6,426 nucleotides of DNA. Origin: Dysgonomonas sp. (GTDB lineage: Bacteria; Bacteroidota; Bacteroidia; Bacteroidales; Dysgonomonadaceae). This document shows, piece by piece, positions 1-5,928 of this stretch (position 1 is its first letter; each line of letters starts with the position of its first letter). The stretch is taken from contig JASLEN010000415.1 of the NCBI GenBank assembly GCA_030151105.1, forward strand, positions 1 to 6,426, read 5' to 3'. Made by a program: the position numbers and the translations under genes. A model generated the notes under the pieces. It had not been told where the DNA came from. It saw only the letters and a program-made list of their open reading frames with translations, and ran no database searches.

Positions 1-2132
1 GAAAGTCTCACATTAAAGCCACTCTCAGTCAATAGTGTATGCCAAAAAGGATAATTCTCAAACATATTGAGCACACGAGGCACACCAATCGTTTTTCCCT
101 TCTGTATATTTTCAGCAACAACCTCTCTATCAAAGAGTACATCGTTCTTTTTGTCAAAAGCATTGAAACCTACCGTTCTGCCTTCCGCTTTATTATAGAA
201 AACTTTCTCACATTTATTTCCTGCAAAGCTGATATTTCCATTCGCAAATTTGAAACGGAGAACCGAACAATTGTTTGTACAACCTTTGCAAGTCAGTTCC
301 CGAGTATCTATTTCTGCTACGTTGGGCAAATCAGCCTGTCCCTTGAAAATTGTCTCCTCAGCTCCTTGATTATACAAGCGTTGAGCATAAAGTGCAGCCC
401 CTAGTGCACCCATTAATTCTGGGTTATCTGTAGAACTAACGGTTTTTCCTGAAAGTTTTTCTAATGTTCTATACACCGCATCATTTCGGAATGTACCTCC
501 CTGAACAACAATATGTTCTCCCAACAGATTCAAGTTCGAAATCTTGAGCACCTTGTACAAGCAATTCTTTACAACCGAATAAGCTAATCCTGCGGCAATA
601 TCATCATTCCCAGCATTTTCACGCAACGATTGTTTCACCATCGAGTTCATAAAAACCGTACAGCGTGAACCCAAATCACTAGGGTATTTTGCCAAACAAG
701 CTGCTCGTGCAAAATCGTCCAATTGCATATTCATAGAACTGGCAAAGTTTTGCAAAAACGAACCACAGCCTGCCGAACAAGCCTCATTCAGTTCAATATT
801 TGCAATCACACCATTCTCTATAAATATAGATTTCATATCTTGCCCACCAATATCTAGAACAAAAGACACCTCTGGATCAACATATTGTGCACCCACAAGA
901 TGAGCAATTGTTTCCACAATCCCATAATCTAAGCCTAGTGCCGACTTGATTAGGTCTTCACCATAACCTGTTGCGGCTGAGGCTTGCATATTCACTTTCA
1001 CACCCTTCTCGGCTGCTGCATCAAAGAATTTGTGCAATCCATCTGTTACTGTTTTCAGAGGATTACCAGAGTTGTTAGCATAAAATTTATAAACCACATT
1101 GGCATCCTCATCCATCACTACCACTTTGGAAGTGGTGGAACCAGAGTCAATGCCCAAAAAGCAATTCAATTCTTTTTCAGAACCTAATTCTTTAAATTTA
1201 AGCTCCTTAACTCGTCTATTTTCTTGCCACTCTATATATTCTAGTTCATCCTTGAAAAGAGGCTCTAGGGCACTATCTTGATTGGATGTCGTTTTTTCTG
1301 AAAGTTTTGCAATCAAGTCCTTCAAATCGAAGACCTGAGCATCTTTAGATTCATACAACGCTGATCCCCAAGCTGGAAAATATTCTCCATTATCTGGCAA
1401 AATAAAATCTTCATCTTGTAATCTTAGCACATCTCTAAAAGCACGTCGCAAGGCTGGAATAAAAGTCAAAGGTCCACCAATGCAAAGCACCTTGGGGATA
1501 ATGTCGCACCCTCTTGCCAACGTCGTAACCGATTGCAATGCAACGGCATACAAAATGGACGCAGCAATATCATTGGATGGAATATTTCTACTTATCAGAT
1601 TTTGAACATCCGTTTTAGCAAAAACACCACAACGAGAGGCAATTGGATAAATCTTATCATACTTCAGAGCAAGATCTCCTATCTCCGAAATATCTATATT
1701 CATAAGGCTCGCCATCTGGTCGATGAATGCACCCGTGCCACCTGCACAGCTACCATTCATACGAATATCTGGTTGACGCCCTTCAGCAAAAAACACCATT
1801 TTGGCATCCTCTCCACCAAGGTCAATCAAGGTATGAGTTTCGGGATAGACCTTGCGAGCAGCCTCCACCGCAGCCACCACCTCTTGCACAAAGTTGATCC
1901 CTACACGCTCGCCAATTCCCATTCCTGCTGAACCAGTGATGTTGATCTTGAAGTTTACATCAGGCATTTCTTTGGCTAGCTTGCCCAATTCGGCAACCAA
2001 AGTTTCCTGAATATTTGCCTGATGGCGGCAATATCTTTTGTATATAATATTTTGTTTTTCATCGAGCACTACAATCTTTACAGTTGTAGAACCCACGTCT
2101 ATACCCAATTTATAGGTTTTCATATTTTGCAT
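1..2132 (-). CDS. Large 2-hydroxyacyl-CoA dehydratase activase-like protein (two BadF/BcrA ATPase domains), 3' end outside window
   Basis: Open minus-strand frame from a start at 2132 or 2123 to the window edge, about 707 residues with no stop (numbering from the Met at 2123). Two tandem ASKHA-fold BadF/BadG/BcrA/BcrD ATPase domains are visible. Domain 1 has the phosphate loop GIDVGSTT (Asp9), DLGGEDAK, then NGSCAGGTG (Cys126) and SRCGVFAKTD (Cys165). Domain 2 repeats this with GIDSGSTT (Asp326), DIGGQDMK, NEACSAGCG (Cys449) and SRCTVFMN (Cys488). A Cys cluster follows (Cys612, 615, 619, 638), then the start of the DUF2229-like region (KTIGVPRVLNMFENYPFW). Small HgdC-type activators use ATP hydrolysis and a [4Fe-4S] cluster held between two subunits to push an electron into 2-hydroxyacyl-CoA dehydratases. 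Large fused relatives of roughly 1400 residues are widespread in anaerobes; their substrate is not established, so the role is inferred. The protein is probably cytoplasmic. No Shine-Dalgarno helps choose between the two starts; MKTYKLGIDVG from 2123 looks most family-like. Confidence 0.9.
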   Translation of the reverse strand, partial: MQNMKTYKLGIDVGSTTVKIVVLDEKQNIIYKRYCRHQANIQETLVAELGKLAKEMPDVNFKINITGSAGMGIGERVGINFVQEVVAAVEAARKVYPETHTLIDLGGEDAKMVFFAEGRQPDIRMNGSCAGGTGAFIDQMASLMNIDISEIGDLALKYDKIYPIASRCGVFAKTDVQNLISRNIPSNDIAASILYAVALQSVTTLARGCDIIPKVLCIGGPLTFIPALRRAFRDVLRLQDEDFILPDNGEYFPAWGSALYESKDAQVFDLKDLIAKLSEKTTSNQDSALEPLFKDELEYIEWQENRRVKELKFKELGSEKELNCFLGIDSGSTTSKVVVMDEDANVVYKFYANNSGNPLKTVTDGLHKFFDAAAEKGVKVNMQASAATGYGEDLIKSALGLDYGIVETIAHLVGAQYVDPEVSFVLDIGGQDMKSIFIENGVIANIELNEACSAGCGSFLQNFASSMNMQLDDFARAACLAKYPSDLGSRCTVFMNSMVKQSLRENAGNDDIAAGLAYSVVKNCLYKVLKISNLNLLGEHIVVQGGTFRNDAVYRTLEKLSGKTVSSTDNPELMGALGAALYAQRLYNQGAEETIFKGQADLPNVAEIDTRELTCKGCTNNCSVLRFKFANGNISFAGNKCEKVFYNKAEGRTVGFNAFDKKNDVLFDREVVAENIQKGKTIGVPRVLNMFENYPFWHTLLTESGFNVRL

Positions 2133-2415
2133 AATCACTTTGTATCAAAAAATGTACGCATTGCAATCACAATTTCCAATTATATCTATGCAGCGTAACC
2201 AGTTTGCACTTTTAGCACCTCATTATTCAACCAAAAGTTATACGAATTTACGAAATAAAGTTCAAAGTGTACAAAGCCAAACTTTGCTAAAAGAGAGATC
2301 ATGCACACATTGGCACAAATTTCGTCAACAACATACTAGTAATAAGCAAAATACGCTCTTTAGGTATCAAAACAACTAACTGAAAGTTTAACAAATCAGA
2401 GCTATACTTTACACA

Positions 2416-2430
2416 TTAACTTAGTGTTAA
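2416..2430. repeat. Short inverted repeat TTAAC-N5-GTTAA
   Basis: A perfect 5-bp inverted repeat with a TTAGT spacer lies about 100 bases upstream of the folK start. GTTTAAC at 2386-2392 is also the exact inverse of GTTAAAC at 2426-2432. In DNA this AT-rich, short repeats arise by chance. An operator role is possible but unsupported. Confidence 0.3.
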
Positions 2431-2497
2431 ACAAATACCACTCTAGCTAACTTATCAAGTTCTCGATTTAGATAATTTTAATAAAAAATGAATTAAG

Positions 2498-2509
2498 TAT
2501 TCGAGAATA
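2498..2509. promoter_or_regulatory. 12-bp palindrome TATTCGAGAATA, candidate operator
   Basis: A perfect 12-bp palindrome lies 7 bases upstream of the folK -7 box, within the spacer between the expected -33 and -7 positions. A partial inverse copy (TTCTCGA, 2460-2466, against TCGAGAA, 2501-2507) sits about 40 bases further upstream. The position would suit a repressor site. No regulator can be named. Confidence 0.3.
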
Positions 2510-2516
2510 AAAAATG

Positions 2517-2524
2517 TATATTTG
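2517..2524 (+). promoter_or_regulatory. Bacteroidetes -7 promoter box (TATATTTG) for the folK-like gene
   Basis: TATATTTG matches the Bacteroidetes sigma-ABfr -7 consensus TAnnTTTG at every fixed base. Transcription in this phylum usually begins a few bases after the box, which places the start at about 2528-2530, on the ATG at 2529. The box also lies inside the longer reading frame that begins at 2514, so the 2529 start is preferred and the mRNA is probably leaderless or nearly so. A clear -33 TTTG is not visible. Confidence 0.6.
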
Positions 2525-2528
2525 TGCA

Positions 2529-2912
2529 ATGAATACACTTTTGATAAGTATGGGGTCGAATGAAAATTCGGAAGAGAATATGGAACTTTGCAGAAATCTG
2601 CTGAGTGAAATTTTCAGCACGATTTCTTATTCTGAGACTTCTGTTACAGAACCTTTTGGCGACCATTATCAAAATGATTTTCTGAATCAGTTAGCTCTTG
2701 CGCAAACTTTACGCAACAGAGAGTCTGTAGAAAACAATCTCAAATCACTCGAACGACAAATTGGTCGATCGGCAGAAGATAAAGCTAAAGGATTGATTAA
2801 GATTGACATTGATCTCATTATGTGGAATGATGAGATTCTGAAGAAAGAGGATTGGACTAGAAGCTATGTAGCAGATCTGCTTCCAAGCATCTACAACGAG
2901 CCTAAACTTTAA
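2529..2912 (+). CDS. folK: Short FolK-like protein (HPPK family: 2-amino-4-hydroxy-6-hydroxymethyldihydropteridine diphosphokinase)
   Basis: A 127-residue protein with the HPPK layout. FolK transfers pyrophosphate from ATP to 6-hydroxymethyl-dihydropterin in cytoplasmic folate synthesis. Visible motifs are SMGSNENSEENM near the N-terminus, TEPFGDHYQNDFLNQ (the pterin-contacting segment, with Phe-Leu-Asn for the usual Tyr/Phe-Leu-Asn), ERQIGR, and IDIDLIMWND, which carries both Asp residues expected to bind Mg2+ (E. coli Asp95 and Asp97). By hand alignment with E. coli FolK, Arg84, Trp89 and Arg92 become Ala, Lys and Ile, and the segment with His115/Tyr116 is shortened. E. coli FolK is about 159 residues. 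Short versions like this seem typical of Bacteroidales, but that is from memory. Start 2529 was chosen over 2514 because a -7 promoter box overlaps 2514-2524. The 3' end overlaps the convergent glycosyltransferase gene by 11 bp. Family membership is fairly sure; catalytic activity is less so. Confidence 0.75.
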   Translation: MNTLLISMGSNENSEENMELCRNLLSEIFSTISYSETSVTEPFGDHYQNDFLNQLALAQTLRNRESVENNLKSLERQIGRSAEDKAKGLIKIDIDLIMWNDEILKKEDWTRSYVADLLPSIYNEPKL

Positions 2913-3786
2913 GTCTATTATAAATCAGATCAACAATTTCCTTATCCACCGCATCGTCAAATTTACGAGCAAATAGAAAAGGTTTATTCCTCAAATCTTC
3001 AAAATCATCCTTTCGGAAAGTATATGGTCTGCCACGATGCCAATCAATAAATCGCTGACAACCTTTCAACTCATCATCTAAACAATAGATAGAATCTCTA
3101 TATTTTGAATTGTAGGCAAAAGTGTGTTTGTAAATTTCGTCGGCACAACTAGAATACTTATAAAATTGAAGAAAAAATGTTTCTTGCTTCACTAAATCTT
3201 GTACAAAGTGATGAGTAAGACTAGCCCACTGTGTACCAAACTTCAGTTCGTTCGAGGAACTGTCACGCCAATTGTATCCCACTTTTCGTTGGACTGAAAG
3301 AAATATATTTCTTAATTTCCTGCCCAGTCTTTGCCATCGTTGATGCTCTAAGACACGCATATTTTTAGAAAAAAGATGAAACTTTGTCACTCTATCCAAA
3401 TCGAAAACATCATCACTAAATCCTAAAAATTCTGTCTCTTGATGCGCTGTAAAGAATTTATGAATCTCATCTTGCGACTTCAAAGGTAAATCAGCACCAC
3501 TAATTAAATGATAAAAGGTATATTGACCACAAGCTAGAGCCTTTTTATAAAGTGTCAACTCCGCTTCAATCAGACTCACATGTCCCCAACGAACATCTAT
3601 CCGATCCGTAAAATGAAGATTCGACTTTTGCACAAGAGACTGATAATAGGCAAAATCAAAATCCTTAGTTTTCTTATCTACATGAATAAAGATATCATTA
3701 CGTTCATCATCCACTAGGAGAATAAGCTTCTCTAACACATAGCTATTAGCATGTGCAATAATTAGATATGCGTGCTTACTACTCAT
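2902..3786 (-). CDS. GT14 family glycosyltransferase (core-2/I-branching beta-1,6-N-acetylglucosaminyltransferase-like), copy 2
   Basis: A 294-residue protein beginning MSSKHAYLIIAHAN, the typical opening of bacterial Branch-domain (PF02485, GT14) enzymes. Other motifs are FIHVDKK (33-39), WGHVSLIEAEL (67-77), the SGADLPLKS donor-site segment (96-104), GTQWASLTHHFV (184-195), CADEIYKHTF (214-223) whose Asp-Glu aligns with the acidic catalytic region of the family, IDWHRGRPYTFRKDDF (247-262), and the C-terminal FARKFD (272-277) with basic residues expected to contact the nucleotide. No signal peptide or membrane segment is seen, so it probably acts in the cytoplasm on a surface-glycan precursor. 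Donor and acceptor cannot be read from sequence; UDP-GlcNAc or UDP-xylose are the known family donors. It starts 4 bp after the stop of its upstream paralogue, so the two are very likely cotranscribed. It is about as long as typical bacterial members and looks intact. Confidence 0.88.
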   Translation of the reverse strand: MSSKHAYLIIAHANSYVLEKLILLVDDERNDIFIHVDKKTKDFDFAYYQSLVQKSNLHFTDRIDVRWGHVSLIEAELTLYKKALACGQYTFYHLISGADLPLKSQDEIHKFFTAHQETEFLGFSDDVFDLDRVTKFHLFSKNMRVLEHQRWQRLGRKLRNIFLSVQRKVGYNWRDSSSNELKFGTQWASLTHHFVQDLVKQETFFLQFYKYSSCADEIYKHTFAYNSKYRDSIYCLDDELKGCQRFIDWHRGRPYTFRKDDFEDLRNKPFLFARKFDDAVDKEIVDLIYNRLKV

Positions 3787-3790
3787 GAAA

Positions 3791-4687
3791 TTAAGACTTC
3801 AATTTATTATAAATCAAATCTACAATCTCTTTATCAATTTGCTCATCAAACTTGCGAGCAAACATATACGAAGAATTCATCAACAAGTCAAAGTCATCAA
3901 CTCGATAAGTATAAGGAGTGCCACGCTCCCAATCTATAAAACGCTGTGATCCCTTAGCATGATCCCCAATATTATAAAGCGTATTCTTGAATTGTGAAGA
4001 GTTAAGTGCTAACATTTGTTTGTAGAACTCATCGCCACAAAGAGAATACTTGAAGAATTTATTTATCCATGACTCTTGATCTAACATATATGTCACAAAT
4101 TCGTGTGTCAAACTTGCCCAATTTACACCGTATCTAATCTCTCCTTTATAGGATGAGTTATAATTAAGTCCTATCATTTTTTGGAGAGACAGAAATAATC
4201 TTCCGTAAAATCTATTTAAACGTTCTGCGAATGTATATGATTTTTTCTTTCGTAAATATTTTCTATTAAGATGAATTTTGTGAATCTTATATTTTTCGTA
4301 ATCGTAATGCGTTATCCCAATAAATTGAGTTTGGGAATGCTGTTCAAAGAAATGATGTATTTCATCCTGAGACTTCAATGGCAAATCAGCACCACTCAAT
4401 AAATGATAGAAACTATATTTTTGTACAGAAGAAGCTGCTTTGTACAGAAGAAGTTCTGTTTCTATTTGGCTCTTATGTGCCCAATAAACATCTATTCTAT
4501 CCGTAAAATACATTCTAGACTTTTTCACAAGAGTCTGATAATAGGCAAAATCAAAATCCTTAGTTTTTTTATCCACATGAATAAAGATATCATTGCGCTC
4601 ATCATCCACTAGGAGGATAAGTTTCTCTAACACATAGTTATTACTGTGTGCCATTATTAGATATGCGTGCTTGTTGAGTTGAGTCAT
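3791..4687 (-). CDS. GT14 family glycosyltransferase (core-2/I-branching type), copy 1
   Basis: A 298-residue paralogue of the next gene and first gene of the pair. Its motifs match in order: KHAYLIMAHSNN (6-17), FIHVDKK, WAHKSQIETEL, SGADLPLKS (98-106), GVNWASLTHEFV, CGDEFYKQML, IDWERGTPYTYRVDDF and FARKFD. The middle, roughly residues 125-180, differs strongly from its neighbour and is rich in Lys, Tyr and Arg, suggesting a different acceptor. An in-frame ATG at 4717 would give 308 residues, but that codon lies inside the yidC terminator hairpin. A TAACTTTG promoter box (4693-4700) ends just upstream of the ATG at 4687, so 4687 is preferred. The role is probably glycan branching or decoration of a capsule or LPS O-chain. 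Neighbouring genes do not identify a locus, since only these two glycan genes are present. Confidence 0.87.
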   Translation of the reverse strand: MTQLNKHAYLIMAHSNNYVLEKLILLVDDERNDIFIHVDKKTKDFDFAYYQTLVKKSRMYFTDRIDVYWAHKSQIETELLLYKAASSVQKYSFYHLLSGADLPLKSQDEIHHFFEQHSQTQFIGITHYDYEKYKIHKIHLNRKYLRKKKSYTFAERLNRFYGRLFLSLQKMIGLNYNSSYKGEIRYGVNWASLTHEFVTYMLDQESWINKFFKYSLCGDEFYKQMLALNSSQFKNTLYNIGDHAKGSQRFIDWERGTPYTYRVDDFDLLMNSSYMFARKFDEQIDKEIVDLIYNKLKS

Positions 4688-4692
4688 AATAG

Positions 4693-4700
4693 CAAAGTTA
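4693..4700 (-). promoter_or_regulatory. Bacteroidetes -7 promoter box (TAACTTTG) for the GT14 operon
   Basis: On the minus strand TAACTTTG matches TAnnTTTG at every fixed base and ends 5 bases before the ATG at 4687. The expected transcription start is at or within a couple of bases of the start codon, giving a leaderless or nearly leaderless message. The expected -33 position falls within the terminator hairpin just upstream, and no clear -33 TTTG is visible. Confidence 0.55.
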
Positions 4701-4702
4701 CT

Positions 4703-4735
4703 AAAAAAGGTTAGCACTTTATGTACTAACCTTTT
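4703..4735 (-). terminator. Rho-independent terminator downstream of yidC
   Basis: Read on the minus strand, a 13-bp stem (AAAAGGTTAGTAC with GTGCTAACCTTTT, one G-U wobble) closes a 5-base loop and runs into six T residues (plus-strand A run 4703-4708). It begins 27 bases after the yidC stop codon. The stem is flanked by A and T runs on both sides, so it could in principle work in either direction, but no rightward gene ends here. Confidence 0.8.
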
Positions 4736-4761
4736 ACGTTTATCTACAAAATAAGAGAATA

Positions 4762-5922
4762 TTATTTTTTCTTCTTGTTTTGTTGTTTCATTTGTTGTTG
4801 CTGCATACGTTGAGCTTCTTCCAAACGAGCCATAAAACCTGATTTCTTTTTAGGCTTAGCCATGTTTTCTTTCAGTTTTGCCAACACTTTCTCTTCATCT
4901 ACGAAATAACGGAATCCTAAAGTCAATAAGATAGTTATCAATAGAGAAATAAAGTAATAGTATGTCAATCCTGAAGGGAAGTCATTCAATACAAATAGGA
5001 AAACAACAGGCATCAAGTACATCATCCATTTCATTCCTGGCATCTGGTCTTGTCCAGTATTTGTCATTTCCATATTGAATTTTGTATAGATAACGTTGGT
5101 TATAGTCATCAAGATACAGAACAAGCTCAAGTGATCACCTAACAATGGAATTGAGAATGGGAACGTTACAATAGCATCATATGTTGACAAGTCGTCTGCC
5201 CATAGGAAACTTTGTTGACGCAGCTCAATCGCATTAGGGAAGAAACGGAACAAGGCAATCAGAACGGGCATTTGCAATAGCATCGGAATACATCCGCTCA
5301 TCGGATTTGCACCCGCCTTGCTATAAAGTGCCATCACAGCTTGTTGCTTTTCAGTTGCTTGATCTTTGGAGAACTTAGCGCTAATTTCCTCCACCTGAGG
5401 ACGAAGTACACGCATCTTAGCCGATGACATGAACGACTTATAGGTCAATGGAGAAATAATTAATTTAACGATAATCGTCAGCAATAGAATAATAATTCCC
5501 ATCGAGAACAGACCTGTCCCTTGCAAGAAGTCAAATACTGGAATCACAAAATATTTGCTAATCACACGGAAAATAGCCCAACCAAGTGGAACCAACTCGT
5601 CGAAATTTAGCTGATCTGCTTGAGCCACATTTTCGTCGTAACTCTTAAGGTGACTATATCCTAATGGACCGAAATAGAATTTCATTCCAGCATGCATCAC
5701 ATTTCTTTCTGCATCTATCTTTGCAGGAATATATGCTTTTGCATCATAAGTTTTTAGATATCCATTCCCTTCAGTGATACGAGTTTCGAGCTGCAGATTC
5801 ATAAATTGCTTGTCAGCAACTAAGATAGAAGAGAAGAATTGATTTTTGAAAGCCAACCATTTTGTAGGTTCTGTAATCTCTTTTTTCTCATCTTTTCCTT
5901 CTGCCATTTCGTCCACTTCACC
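4762..5922 (-). CDS. yidC: Membrane protein insertase YidC, C-terminal 386 residues; N-terminus cut off at the junction
   Basis: YidC/Oxa1 insertase puts membrane proteins into the inner membrane, alone or with SecYEG. Residues are counted from the Gly at 5920-5922. The end of the periplasmic P1 domain is present (KWLAFKNQFFSSILVADKQF, 21-40; FYFGPLGYSHL, 82-92), then the hydrophobic core: about 117-160 (first core membrane segment, ending KLIISPLTYKSF), the cytoplasmic hairpin AKMRVLRPQVEEI, about 205-230 (NPMSGCIPMLLQMPVLIALF), about 250-280, and 299-337 (MPVVFLFVLNDFPSGLTYYYF). The tail is basic and Gln/Lys-rich, ending KKKK, as in ribosome-contacting tails. The groove Arg of E. coli YidC (Arg366) appears as Lys153. 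Bacteroidetes YidC is usually 600-650 residues, so roughly 230-250 residues including the first membrane segment are absent. The frame continues to an ATG at 6102, but those 60 extra residues are the antisense of a recombinase gene in foreign GC-rich DNA and are not YidC. A terminator follows. Confidence 0.92.
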   Translation of the reverse strand, partial: GEVDEMAEGKDEKKEITEPTKWLAFKNQFFSSILVADKQFMNLQLETRITEGNGYLKTYDAKAYIPAKIDAERNVMHAGMKFYFGPLGYSHLKSYDENVAQADQLNFDELVPLGWAIFRVISKYFVIPVFDFLQGTGLFSMGIIILLLTIIVKLIISPLTYKSFMSSAKMRVLRPQVEEISAKFSKDQATEKQQAVMALYSKAGANPMSGCIPMLLQMPVLIALFRFFPNAIELRQQSFLWADDLSTYDAIVTFPFSIPLLGDHLSLFCILMTITNVIYTKFNMEMTNTGQDQMPGMKWMMYLMPVVFLFVLNDFPSGLTYYYFISLLITILLTLGFRYFVDEEKVLAKLKENMAKPKKKSGFMARLEEAQRMQQQQMKQQNKKKK

Positions 5923-5928
5923 CCCGGA
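5918..5928. other. Abrupt sequence junction (probable chimera or rearrangement breakpoint)
   Basis: To the left, the minus strand encodes genuine YidC (GEVDEMAEGKDEKKE) at roughly 40% GC. To the right, the plus strand encodes a tyrosine recombinase at about 61% GC (my count over 5941-6420). Both genes lose their N-terminal parts here, and their truncated 5' ends face each other. A run of five C at 5921-5925 sits at the boundary. No inverted repeats, attachment-site core or target duplication is apparent. Confidence 0.8.

Larger units (their letters stand above)
2133..2513. other. Divergent intergenic region, no gene seen
   Basis: About 380 AT-rich bases lie between the activase-like gene (leftward) and the folK-like gene (rightward). 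An open frame at 2140-2379 has no recognisable protein features and I do not count it as a gene. Visible structure: CTTTTAGC (2209-2216) with its inverse GCTAAAAG (2286-2293); near-direct repeats GTTTAACAAAT (from 2386) and GTTAAACAAAT (from 2426); and a TTAAC/GTTAA inverted repeat with a 5-base loop (2416-2430). For the leftward gene I found no perfect TAnnTTTG box. The closest is TACATTTT on the minus strand (about 2149-2156), with a TTGG 20 bases upstream, which is weak. Confidence 0.6.

Noticed and set aside
39..1931. Several plus-strand open frames of 60-132 codons (39-404, 984-1187, 1099-1281, 1533-1931)
   Set aside because: All lie antisense to the activase-like gene, which has clear domain motifs along this whole stretch.
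2140..2379. 79-codon plus-strand open frame in the intergenic region
   Set aside because: Its composition is low-complexity and Gln/Asn/Ser-rich, with no promoter box, no recognisable motif and a start only 8 bases from the divergent gene.
4403..4612. 69-codon plus-strand open frame
   Set aside because: It is antisense to the conserved N-terminal part of a GT14 gene.
4688..4717. Start of the first GT14 gene at 4717
   Set aside because: That ATG sits in the yidC terminator hairpin and upstream of the TAACTTTG box; the family-typical N-terminus begins at 4687.
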